A stretch of DNA of 15,181 nt from NCBI GenBank assembly GCA_945878795.1, contig CAMDWF010000016.1:1-15181 (forward strand). Direction: 5' to 3'. This document shows positions 7,150 to 13,651 of the stretch, piece after piece (the stretch's first letter is position 1; each line of letters begins with the position of its first letter). A program made the position numbers and the translations under genes. The DNA comes from Synechococcus sp. UW140. GTDB lineage: Bacteria > Cyanobacteriota > Cyanobacteriia > PCC-6307 > Cyanobiaceae. The notes under the pieces were generated by a model. It searched no databases and was not told where the DNA came from. It was given only the letters and a program-made list of their open reading frames with translations.

Positions 7150-7896
7150 ATGCTTTCGGGTCCCCCGGTCTCCAGCACGCTGCGCAGTGATGAACTGCTC
7201 GATCGTTTTCTCTGCGCCTCAGGGCGCCAACAGCGCTCCCTTGTGGCGGCCCTCGAGGCCCGTGCTGGCGAATTGATTCCTTTGATCATCGGCAGGTTGG
7301 CCGAGATGGACCCCCGCAGCGACAGCTGGTCGGCGGGGTTCTTGGTCCAGTTGCTGCTCCAAGGGGCGAGTCCCGAGCAGGAACAGGCCTTTTGGCAACG
7401 CTATCCCCAGGGTTGGCTGGAGGCGAGGAGCGGCGCCGGCCTGGATTACACCAGCCTGCAACATCACCTCATGGATCAGCAATTCGAGGCTGCCGATCGT
7501 TTGACCAGCGAGCATCTGCGCCAGTTGGCCGGTTCGGAAGCCCTGAGGCGGGGTTACGTGTATTTCAGCGAAGTCCCGGCCATGCCTGCCAAGGACCTGG
7601 AGAGTCTCGATCGCCTCTGGGTTGTTTACTCCCGTGGGCGCTTTGGCTTTTCGGTCCAGGGTCGTCTGCTGCTGGCCTGTGGCAGCCAGTGGGAGCGCCT
7701 CTGGCCGCGCCTGGGCTGGAAACAGGCAGGCGTCTGGACCCGTTATCCGAGGTCGTTCGATTGGACTATCGAGGCCCCTGAAGGTCACATGCCGCTCATT
7801 AATCAGCTACGCGGTGTCAGGCTGATGGATGCCTTATTAACCCATCCTGGTCTGGCCCCCCGCTGGCAGCCCCAGCAGGAGCCGGTTAGGGGTTAG
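7150..7896 (+). CDS. gun4: GUN4 tetrapyrrole-binding protein
   Basis: Gun4 binds protoporphyrin IX and Mg-protoporphyrin and stimulates magnesium chelatase, the first committed step of chlorophyll synthesis. The 248-residue product has the two-part cyanobacterial form. Residues 1-90 are a helical N-terminal domain. Residues about 98-235 are the GUN4 core, starting LDYTSLQHHLMDQQFEAAD and containing the diagnostic block DRLWVVYSRGRFGFSVQ (154-170). ATG 7150 is preferred; an earlier in-frame start at 7114 would add a short Ser/Gly-rich extension. The gene shares a 91-bp divergent intergenic region with psb28, a sensible pairing of chlorophyll synthesis with PSII assembly. A small HATPase-type gene follows after 34 nt on the same strand. 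Confidence 0.95.
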   Translation: MLSGPPVSSTLRSDELLDRFLCASGRQQRSLVAALEARAGELIPLIIGRLAEMDPRSDSWSAGFLVQLLLQGASPEQEQAFWQRYPQGWLEARSGAGLDYTSLQHHLMDQQFEAADRLTSEHLRQLAGSEALRRGYVYFSEVPAMPAKDLESLDRLWVVYSRGRFGFSVQGRLLLACGSQWERLWPRLGWKQAGVWTRYPRSFDWTIEAPEGHMPLINQLRGVRLMDALLTHPGLAPRWQPQQEPVRG

Positions 7897-7930
7897 CTTC
7901 AAATCTGAAAGCTGCTGTTTGGTCCTGGCG

Positions 7931-8356
7931 ATGCCTTGGCGCTGGGCCGATTTCATTACCCCCTCCACCTTGCAGCTCTCCCCTTTGGTAGAGCTGCTCT
8001 TGGAGCCTGCCAACTGCCATGGCTATGCGGATGACCTGCACCTCGGCCTCCATGAGGCCCTCGTCAATGCGGTGCGCCATGGCAACGGCTGCGATCCTTC
8101 AAAATGCTTGAGGATCCGCCGCATTGTGACCACCCACTGGTTGGTTTGGCAGGTCCAGGATGAAGGCCCCGGTCTGCCTGCCCAGGCCCGCACAAAGTTG
8201 AAAAAGCCAGCCATTGAGGCTGTTTCCGGGCGGGGATTGTTCCTCATCCAGCACTGTTTCGACGATGTGCGCTGGAGCCCCCGGGGCAATCGCTTGCAGT
8301 TGGCGGTGCGTCGCCGCCGCCTCAGCGGCCGTGGGAAGGACAACCCGGATCCCTGA
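7931..8356 (+). CDS. small HATPase_c / anti-sigma-factor-like ATP-binding protein
   Basis: This 141-residue single-domain GHKL ATP-binding protein resembles RsbW/SpoIIAB-type anti-sigma serine kinases. Visible motifs are the N box HEALVNAVRHGN (residues 41-52), the G1 box DEGPG (77-81) and a G2-like GRGLFLIQ (100-107). No sensor, dimerisation or receiver domain is attached. That favours a partner-switching regulator over a histidine kinase. ATG 7931 is preferred; a TTG at 7919 would add four residues. It lies 34 nt after gun4 and may share its transcript, but no anti-anti-sigma partner is in the window. The basic C-terminal tail (RRRRLSGRGK) is unusual and its last 35 nt overlap the converging gene. 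The target is unknown. Confidence 0.8.
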   Translation: MPWRWADFITPSTLQLSPLVELLLEPANCHGYADDLHLGLHEALVNAVRHGNGCDPSKCLRIRRIVTTHWLVWQVQDEGPGLPAQARTKLKKPAIEAVSGRGLFLIQHCFDDVRWSPRGNRLQLAVRRRRLSGRGKDNPDP

Positions 8357-8615
8357 TCTCTCCTTTCAGCCAGCCAAGGGCGTGTTCCAACAGGGCAATC
8401 GCCTCTTGGCCCGTGCCAAGGGTCGACCCCGATGGGGCAGACGGCTCAGATCCACGCAGCAACAAAACCAGGGCGGAGCTGATCTGCTCGGCGGCGCGGC
8501 GCTGGCGCTGGCCCTTGAGAGCATGCCATTGGCGATCGTTGATGCTGAGGCTGCGCTGCAGCTCTGTGGCCAACGGCAGGGCCTGCTCAGGCCAGCGTTG
8601 ATGGGTCGGCGTCAT
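8322..8615 (-). CDS. DUF6439-like hypothetical protein
   Basis: This 97-residue soluble protein has no known function. It is helical in look, with LATELQRSLSINDRQWHALKGQRQRRAAEQISSALVLLL in pieces: a segment with conserved W and basic residues, followed by a hydrophobic helix, a variable Ser/Gly linker, and QEAIALLEHALGWLKG, ending DPGCPSHGR. It resembles a cyanobacterial family I know as DUF6439, from recall only. ATG 8615 is chosen because conserved-looking sequence begins just after it; an in-frame ATG at 8672 would add 19 residues of weak character. The 3' end overlaps the HATPase gene by 35 nt (8322-8356), and it diverges from the next small gene with 81 bp between starts. Confidence 0.65.
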   Translation of the reverse strand: MTPTHQRWPEQALPLATELQRSLSINDRQWHALKGQRQRRAAEQISSALVLLLRGSEPSAPSGSTLGTGQEAIALLEHALGWLKGEIRDPGCPSHGR

Positions 8616-8696
8616 GGGCAAGACAGGGTAGAGGTCAGCCAACACTGGACGGAAGCAAGGATTCAGGACCATCCTGGCCCTATTAACGCCTTCCCG

Positions 8697-9071
8697 ATGA
8701 TGGGATCCCCTTCAAGCAGGTTCGAGCGCCGCCAAAGGGTGCGGCGTGAGGCGGGCCTTGGGGCACGGCGCCCTCGGTCACGCCGGCACCAGCGCCTGAA
8801 GGGGCCAGCGCGAGCCCTTGGAGCCACTCCTGGGGTCCTTCACCAATTGGCGGCCCTGCTGACCCTTGCCAGCCGTCCCCGGGCTTCGGCAGAGGCCGAA
8901 AACCTGGGTCGTCAGCAAAGGCGCCAGCGCCAGCAGCTCGCCCTGGCCCAGCGGGTGCTGGATCCGCTGCCCGTTTCCCTGCGGGCGGGTGGCCGGGCTG
9001 CCGAGCTTTTTTGGCGGGCGGTGCGCTTTGGCGGGGCCGGAGTGCTGCTGGCCTGGTGGCTGATGCGTTAG
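8697..9071 (+). CDS. basic hypothetical protein with C-terminal membrane helix
   Basis: I do not recognise this protein of about 124 residues. The first ~35 residues are very rich in Arg (SRFERRQRVRREAG onwards). A helical, Ala/Leu/Gln-rich middle follows, with QQRRQRQQLALAQRVLDPLP, then a C-terminal hydrophobic stretch (FGGAGVLLAWWLM) ending at the last residue, like a tail anchor. ATG 8697 is followed by a second ATG at 8700 and either could be used. Its TAG stop shares two bases with the TAA of the converging methyltransferase gene (9068-9071). That neat abutment supports a real gene, but in such G+C-rich DNA spurious reading frames are common, so confidence is moderate. The frame stays open upstream to 8214, but that part overlaps two better-supported genes. 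Confidence 0.5.
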   Translation: MMGSPSSRFERRQRVRREAGLGARRPRSRRHQRLKGPARALGATPGVLHQLAALLTLASRPRASAEAENLGRQQRRQRQQLALAQRVLDPLPVSLRAGGRAAELFWRAVRFGGAGVLLAWWLMR

Positions 9072-10150
9072 GTGGGTTTACGGGCCGACCAGACCCGAAT
9101 CATGAAATGGGTTTCGGCCGTGATGTCCACGAAGCCGCTTTGACGTAGTCGGTCCTCAATGTCGTCGGAGATGTAGTCGCGGTAGTAGGGCTCGTGGAAG
9201 ACCCGTCGGAAGTTTTCCATGGCCACCCTATACTGGGGCGAATCGGCCAATTGCACCGAGTCGGCCAGAACGAAAACCCCCCCTGGCTCCAACACCCTGA
9301 AGGCTTCCCGCAGCACGTTGGCCCTGGCTGCAGCGGGGAGTTCGTGCAGCAGAAACACACAGGTGGCGGCCTGCATGCTGGCATCGGCAAAGGGCATGGC
9401 CTCGCCATTGCCCTGCACCAACTGGGGAAGCTCGCCGGGGAGTTGACTCAGCCAGCTGTTGGCTTGGCGCAGGTAGGCGGCGGATAGATCCAGTCCCACA
9501 AGGTGGCCCTGGGGCAGGGCCCCGCGGAGCTGGCGGAGGGTCCTGCCGGTGCCTGCGGCGATGTCGAGCACCCGCAGGGAACTTGCTGGCCGATCGGCAA
9601 AGGCCGCCAGTCCTTTGACTAAAGGCTTGAGCAACCGACGGCGCATGGGATCTGCCGCGCCATTGAAAAGGATTTCCACCTGCAGGTCGTAGAGAGCGGC
9701 GGAATGGTCGCTGAGGTAGCCGTCGGTTTGATGGTGGAAGTTTTGAAGGTAGTAGTCCGGAAAGGCTTCCGGTTCCACATCTTGAGGTAGGTCTCGCACC
9801 TGGCGCCTGGCACGGCGATTCCAGGTCAAAGGCATGTCAAGCCAAACGAGGGGATACCTGGTGGCCCAATCGAGCCAAGGGGCGTCAAAGAGTAGGGATG
9901 CGGGATAGAGGCCCGTTTCCGCCTCCTGCCAGTCCTGCTCCAGGAGGCGTTCCATAGCCCCCCGCAGCTCTTTGAGCATTTCGGGCGGCACCGGCATGGT
10001 GACCGGGGCTGCGGTGGGGGCCACCCACTGCAGGAGCCTGGTGCTCACCTCCTTGTGGGCCAGCCCCATCAGACTCTTGCCCCCCTGCAAACCCAGATAG
10101 GCGAATTTGGTTAGGGGGGCGGCCATGCTTGGGCTCTGGTGGGCCTTCAT
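9068..10150 (-). CDS. class I SAM-dependent methyltransferase with N-terminal extension
   Basis: This is a cyanobacterial methyltransferase of about 360 residues, often labelled UbiE-like. Residues 1-190 form a conserved region that is not part of the catalytic fold. It contains LQGGKSLMGLAHKEVSTRLL, LFDAPWLDW, DYYLQNFHHQTDGYLSD and LQVEILFNGAADPMRRR. Residues about 192-360 are a Rossmann-fold methyltransferase with motif I VLDIAAGTGR (194-203), the acidic ribose-binding residue in VGLDLS (D221), and a motif with CVFLLHELP. The substrate is unknown; a small lipid-like or quinone substrate is only a guess from UbiE resemblance. ATG 10150 is used; ATG 10126 (MAAPLTKF) is a good alternative. It lies 51 nt after glnA on the same strand and may be partly read through from it. 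Confidence 0.85.
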   Translation of the reverse strand: MKAHQSPSMAAPLTKFAYLGLQGGKSLMGLAHKEVSTRLLQWVAPTAAPVTMPVPPEMLKELRGAMERLLEQDWQEAETGLYPASLLFDAPWLDWATRYPLVWLDMPLTWNRRARRQVRDLPQDVEPEAFPDYYLQNFHHQTDGYLSDHSAALYDLQVEILFNGAADPMRRRLLKPLVKGLAAFADRPASSLRVLDIAAGTGRTLRQLRGALPQGHLVGLDLSAAYLRQANSWLSQLPGELPQLVQGNGEAMPFADASMQAATCVFLLHELPAAARANVLREAFRVLEPGGVFVLADSVQLADSPQYRVAMENFRRVFHEPYYRDYISDDIEDRLRQSGFVDITAETHFMIRVWSARKPT

Positions 10151-10163
10151 TTGAACAGGTTGG

Positions 10164-10193
10164 GGCGTGGCATCGTGGATCCTGTGCCCCGCC
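10164..10193 (-). terminator. imperfect hairpin between glnA and methyltransferase
   Basis: On the + strand 10164-10172 pairs with 10185-10193 over 9 positions (8 matches, one central mismatch) around a 12-nt loop, directly after the glnA stop. There is no T-tract, so it is not a textbook intrinsic terminator. Cyanobacteria lack Rho, so a bare G+C hairpin could still reduce read-through or protect the glnA 3' end. Confidence 0.3.
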
Positions 10194-10201
10194 AGTTTGG
10201 A

Positions 10202-11620
10202 TCAAGCGTCGTAGTACATCACGAATTCGTGGGGGTGGGGGCGCTGGCGAAGCTGTTGGACCTCTTCGTATTTGAGGGCGATCCAGTTGCTGATGAAGTC
10301 TTCTGTGAACACGCCGCCGGCTAGCAGGTAATCCTTGTCAGCGTCCAGCGCTTCCAACGCTCCGTTGAGGGAAGCGGGCACGGTGTTAATGCGAGAAAGC
10401 TCATCGGCGGAGAGCTCGAAGAGGTCGACGTCGGTGCCATCGCCTGGATCGATCTGGTTGTTGATGCCATCAATGCCGGCCATCAGCATGGCGGCAAAGC
10501 CGATGTAGGGGTTAGAGAGGGCGTCACCGGAACGGAATTCAAGACGCTTGGCCTTGGGATTGGGACCTGTCAGGGGGATGCGGACTGCTGCGGAGCGGTT
10601 GCCCTGGGAATAGACCAGATTCACCGGTGCCTCGAACCCTGGCACCAAACGCTTGTAGCTGTTGGTGGTGGGGTTGGTGAAGGCCAGGAAACTGGGGGCA
10701 TGCTTAAGCAAGCCACCTATGTACCAACGGGCCGTTTGGGAAAGGTTGGCGTAGGTGCCTTCACCGAAGAAAAGGGGCTGACCGGCTTTCCAGAGACTTT
10801 GGTGCACATGCATGCCAGAGCCATTGTCGCCAAATATGGGCTTGGGCATAAATGTGGCGGTTTTGCCATATTTTTTGGCGATATTTCGTACAACATACTT
10901 GTAGATCATTACGTTATCCGCCGCCCTGATTAATTCGGAATACTTAATGCCCAATTCATGTTGAGCCGTGGCAACTTCATGATGCTGCTTTTCGATCGGG
11001 ACCCCAAGAGATCCCATTGTTAAAAGCATTTCGCTGCGGATATCCTGAAGGGTATCGTTAGGGGCTACGGGGAAGTAGCCTTCTTTAAGTTGAATTTTAT
11101 AGGCTAAATTGCCCCTTTCCTCAATGCGATCGTTGTTCCAGGGGGCTTCAATCGAATCGACTTGGTAGAAGCTAGTGCCGTTGCTGCTTTTGTAGCGGAC
11201 GTCGTCAAAGATGAAAAATTCGGGCTCGGGTCCGAAATAGGCCGTATCTGCCAACCCCGTTGAAGTTAGGTAGTCCAGGGCTTTTTGCGCCAAGGCCCGG
11301 GGGCAACGGGCGTAGGGAAGGCCGCTGCGAGGCTCCTTGATGGAGCAAATCAAGCTGAGGGTTTTGTGGCTATAGAAAGGATCGATCCAGGCCGTGGCGG
11401 GGTCAGGCACCATGTCCATGTCGGATTCGTTAATCGCCTTCCAGCCTCGGATCGAGGAACCGTCGAAGGCCACGCCTGAGGTGAAGGCGGATTCATCTAT
11501 GAGGTCTTCGCAGACGGTGAGATGCTGCCATTTGCCATGTAGATCGACAAACTTGAGATCGACCAGTTCGATCCCTTCCTCTTTAATGCGGCGAAGAACG
11601 TCCTGGGCGGTAGGGGCCAT
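10202..11620 (-). CDS. glnA: type I glutamine synthetase
   Basis: Glutamine synthetase makes glutamine from glutamate, ammonium and ATP and is the entry point of nitrogen in cyanobacteria; it also re-assimilates photorespiratory ammonium. The product is 472 residues, the usual GSI length. Visible motifs are FDGSSIRGW (52-60), the metal-ligand segment GPEPEFF (130-136), the ammonium/ATP region DNGSGMHVHQS (265-275), NRSAAVRIP (341-349) and KRLEFRSGD with the metal-binding Glu361. ATG 11620 is chosen by homology (MAPTAQDVLRRI); 24 extra codons upstream to 11692 would cover the promoter. Where enterobacterial GSI has the adenylylated Tyr397 this protein has Phe401 (VDLFELS), so classical adenylylation is not possible. 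Two NtcA boxes lie upstream. Codons in about 10820-11210 are A+T-rich. Confidence 0.97.
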   Translation of the reverse strand: MAPTAQDVLRRIKEEGIELVDLKFVDLHGKWQHLTVCEDLIDESAFTSGVAFDGSSIRGWKAINESDMDMVPDPATAWIDPFYSHKTLSLICSIKEPRSGLPYARCPRALAQKALDYLTSTGLADTAYFGPEPEFFIFDDVRYKSSNGTSFYQVDSIEAPWNNDRIEERGNLAYKIQLKEGYFPVAPNDTLQDIRSEMLLTMGSLGVPIEKQHHEVATAQHELGIKYSELIRAADNVMIYKYVVRNIAKKYGKTATFMPKPIFGDNGSGMHVHQSLWKAGQPLFFGEGTYANLSQTARWYIGGLLKHAPSFLAFTNPTTNSYKRLVPGFEAPVNLVYSQGNRSAAVRIPLTGPNPKAKRLEFRSGDALSNPYIGFAAMLMAGIDGINNQIDPGDGTDVDLFELSADELSRINTVPASLNGALEALDADKDYLLAGGVFTEDFISNWIALKYEEVQQLRQRPHPHEFVMYYDA

Positions 11621-11672
11621 TTGAAGGATCCGTGTAAGGGGACCGCCTCGGGGGGACGGACATATGGGAGGG

Positions 11673-11678
11673 AACGTA
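11673..11678 (-). promoter_or_regulatory. glnA -10 element (TACGTT)
   Basis: Read on the glnA strand, TACGTT fits the TAN3T form of the -10 box used in NtcA-activated promoters. It starts exactly 22 nt after the distal NtcA box, within the usual 20-24 nt spacing. A transcript start near 11666 is predicted, leaving a leader of about 46 nt before ATG 11620. The box overlaps the proximal NtcA site. Confidence 0.65.
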
Positions 11679-11689
11679 AGCAGCGATAC
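11676..11689 (-). promoter_or_regulatory. second, promoter-proximal NtcA box GTA-N8-TAC
   Basis: A perfect GTA-N8-TAC palindrome lies 25 bp (centre to centre) from the distal box. Its end overlaps the predicted glnA -10 element, so NtcA bound here would block rather than activate that start. The spacing to any -10 further downstream is poor. It may be a damping site, a site serving the divergent apcF, or chance. Confidence 0.45.
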
Positions 11690-11700
11690 CAACCGGCTTT

Positions 11701-11714
11701 GTATCCGTTGCTAC
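11701..11714 (-). promoter_or_regulatory. NtcA activator box of glnA (GTA-N8-TAC)
   Basis: The full NtcA consensus GTA-N8-TAC is present, followed 22 nt later on the glnA strand by a TAN3T -10 box. This is the classical class II NtcA-dependent arrangement (site centred near -41.5) known for cyanobacterial glnA genes, giving activation by 2-oxoglutarate under nitrogen limitation. Confidence 0.75.
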
Positions 11715-11879
11715 TAAAAAATATTGCGCTCCTGTGTTTTTGCCCCCGGCTTTGGTCTCTCTCGGTCGCTGGGCCTGCGTAACCGTTTCTGTCAAATTCT
11801 CGAAAACCTGCCTCCAGCAAGGAATCTGGCTGATTGCGACTGCTAGCTTCTGGAGAAGGTGAGTCACCCGGTTCCTTCC

Positions 11880-12410
11880 ATGCGCGATGCCATCAGCGGT
11901 GTGATTGGCCGCTACGACCAGCTTGGTCGCTATCTCGATCGCGATGCCCTCGCCCGTATCGAGTCGTTTTACAGCCAGTCGACCGTCCGACTGGGGGCCG
12001 TCGAATTGATCAACCGCGAAGCGACGGCCATCGTGCGAGAAGCCTCCCAACGGCTTTGGCTCGAAGATCCAGAATTGATCCTGCCTGGTGGAAACGCCTA
12101 CACCACCCGCCGCCTGGCGACTTGTCTGCGCGACATGGACTACTTTTTGCGCTACGCCAGCTATTCGTTGCTGGCCGATGACGTCACCATCCTTGATGAG
12201 CGGGTGCTTAACGGATTGGACGACACTTATAAGAGTTTGGGTGTTCCCACCGGCCCGACGGTTCGCGGCATCGCCCTGCTGGCCGAGGTGGTCTCCGAAA
12301 TGTTGCTGAGCCAGGGCGGTGGCGATCCCAGGCAGATCGACAGCGTGGTGCGGGCTCCTTTCCTGCACCTTTGTCGCGGCCTGGCCTCCACCAATGTGCG
12401 GGCTCGCTAA
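11880..12410 (+). CDS. apcF: allophycocyanin beta-18 subunit (phycobilisome core)
   Basis: ApcF replaces one ApcB in the core trimer that also holds the terminal emitter ApcE, so it sits where excitation leaves the phycobilisome for photosystem II. The product is 176 residues, close to the usual ~169. Family marks are MRDAISGVIGRYDQLGRYLD at the start, the GGNAYTTRR segment with the Asn methylated in beta-type phycobiliproteins, and the bilin-attaching Cys in ATCLRDMDYFLRYASY. DERVLNGL and SLGVPTGPTVRGI follow. ATG 11880 is chosen because homologues begin MRDA. A GTG at 11859 would add seven residues, and the only good Shine-Dalgarno (GGAGAAGG, 11852-11859) lies 20 nt before the ATG. It diverges from glnA across 259 bp. 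The aminotransferase follows on the same strand. Confidence 0.93.
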   Translation: MRDAISGVIGRYDQLGRYLDRDALARIESFYSQSTVRLGAVELINREATAIVREASQRLWLEDPELILPGGNAYTTRRLATCLRDMDYFLRYASYSLLADDVTILDERVLNGLDDTYKSLGVPTGPTVRGIALLAEVVSEMLLSQGGGDPRQIDSVVRAPFLHLCRGLASTNVRAR

Positions 12411-12463
12411 GCAGGGGCACCCTCGCCTACTCTCCCCTCACCCGTTTCCCCTGCCCACAGGCC

Positions 12464-13651
12464 TTGGCCCTTCCTGTTCTGCCTACCGTCTCCAGCCAGC
12501 ACCGAATTGGGCTCGCCCCCATTTCCACACCGGAACGACTGCTGCTCGGTCCTGGACCATCCAACGCCCATCCCCAGGTTTTGCAAGCCCTCGCTCGCAT
12601 GCCGATCGGTCACCTCGATCCGCTGTATCTGGAGCTGATGCTTGAGGTGCAGGAGTTGTTGCGATACGCCTGGCAGACCGATAACAGGCTCACCCTGCCT
12701 ATGAGCGGCACCGGCAGCGCCGCCATGGAAGCAGCCATCGCCAACATGATCGAACCTGGTGATCGGGTAGTGGTGGCGGTCAATGGTTATTTCGGCCTGC
12801 GCCTAGCTGACATGGCTGGCCGTTATGGAGCCGACGTCATCACCATCGAGCGTCCTTGGGGCGAGGCATTCAGCCTTGCGGACATTGAGGCTGCCTTGGA
12901 GGCCCATCACCCCACCATGCTGGCGATTGTCCACGCCGAAACCTCTACCGGCATTTGCCAGCCCCTGGAGGGCATAGGCGACCTCTGTCAGGACCACGAC
13001 GCCCTGCTGCTGGTAGACACGGTGACTTCTTTAGGGGCCGTTCCCCTCTTCCTGGATGCCTGGAAAATCGATTTGGCCTATAGCTGCAGCCAGAAAGGAC
13101 TCAGCTGTCCCCCGGGCCTTGGTCCCTTCAGCATGGGTCCAAGGGCCGAGCAGAAGTTGGCCAGCCGCAAGGGCAAGGTGCCCAATTGGTACCTCGACAT
13201 ATCTCTGCTCAACAACTATTGGGGCAGCGATCGTGTGTATCACCACACGGCTCCGGTAAACATGAACTACGGCATGCGAGAAGCCCTGAGGCTGCTTTCC
13301 GAAGAGGGCCTGGACCAGGCCTGGGCCCGTCACCGCAGCAATGCCGAACGGCTTTGGACTGGTCTCGAGCGCCTGGGTCTCCACTTGCTGGTTCCCGAGC
13401 CCCTGCGCTTGCCCACCCTCACCACGGTGAGAATTCCCGAAGGTGTAGATGGCAAGGCCTTCAGTCGCCATCTCCTCGATCAATTCGGGATTGAAGTGGG
13501 TGGTGGTCTGGGCGTGTTGGCAGGCAAGGTCTGGCGGATCGGGCTGATGGGTTACAACAGCACCCCTGCCAACGTGGATCGGCTGCTCAACCTGCTGGAA
13601 AGCGAACTTCCCGCGTTCCTGCCAACCGTGCCTGCCGCCGTCGCTGCCTGA
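12464..13651 (+). CDS. alanine--glyoxylate / serine--glyoxylate aminotransferase family protein
   Basis: This class V PLP-dependent aminotransferase has about 395 residues. Relatives convert glyoxylate to glycine with alanine or serine as donor, a step of photorespiration; older annotations call them soluble hydrogenase 42-kDa subunit. Visible marks are LLLGPGPSNAHPQVLQAL near the N-terminus, LPMSGTGSAAMEAAI (PLP-phosphate contact), HAETSTGI, LLVDTVTSLG (PLP-binding Asp185) and CSQKGLSCPPGLG with the Schiff-base Lys211. The start is uncertain. I use TTG 12464; the frame is open back to a TTG at 12371 overlapping apcF, and the first in-frame ATG (12601) falls inside conserved sequence. The 3' end overlaps tadA by 65 nt. 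Which amino donor it prefers cannot be read from the sequence. Confidence 0.88.
   Translation: MALPVLPTVSSQHRIGLAPISTPERLLLGPGPSNAHPQVLQALARMPIGHLDPLYLELMLEVQELLRYAWQTDNRLTLPMSGTGSAAMEAAIANMIEPGDRVVVAVNGYFGLRLADMAGRYGADVITIERPWGEAFSLADIEAALEAHHPTMLAIVHAETSTGICQPLEGIGDLCQDHDALLLVDTVTSLGAVPLFLDAWKIDLAYSCSQKGLSCPPGLGPFSMGPRAEQKLASRKGKVPNWYLDISLLNNYWGSDRVYHHTAPVNMNYGMREALRLLSEEGLDQAWARHRSNAERLWTGLERLGLHLLVPEPLRLPTLTTVRIPEGVDGKAFSRHLLDQFGIEVGGGLGVLAGKVWRIGLMGYNSTPANVDRLLNLLESELPAFLPTVPAAVAA

Noticed and set aside
8214..8696. Upstream extension of the frame of the 8697-9071 gene
   Set aside because: It overlaps the well-supported HATPase gene and the opposite DUF6439-like gene and has no family-like sequence; only the part from 8697 is kept.
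11844..11849. TAGCTT with a TGn extension as an apcF -10 element
   Set aside because: It lies only 30 nt before the start and has no recognisable -35 partner; not strong enough to annotate.
11583..12368. Minus-strand reading frame of 261 codons across the glnA-apcF gap
   Set aside because: It runs through the NtcA promoter region and opposite apcF, with no recognisable domain.
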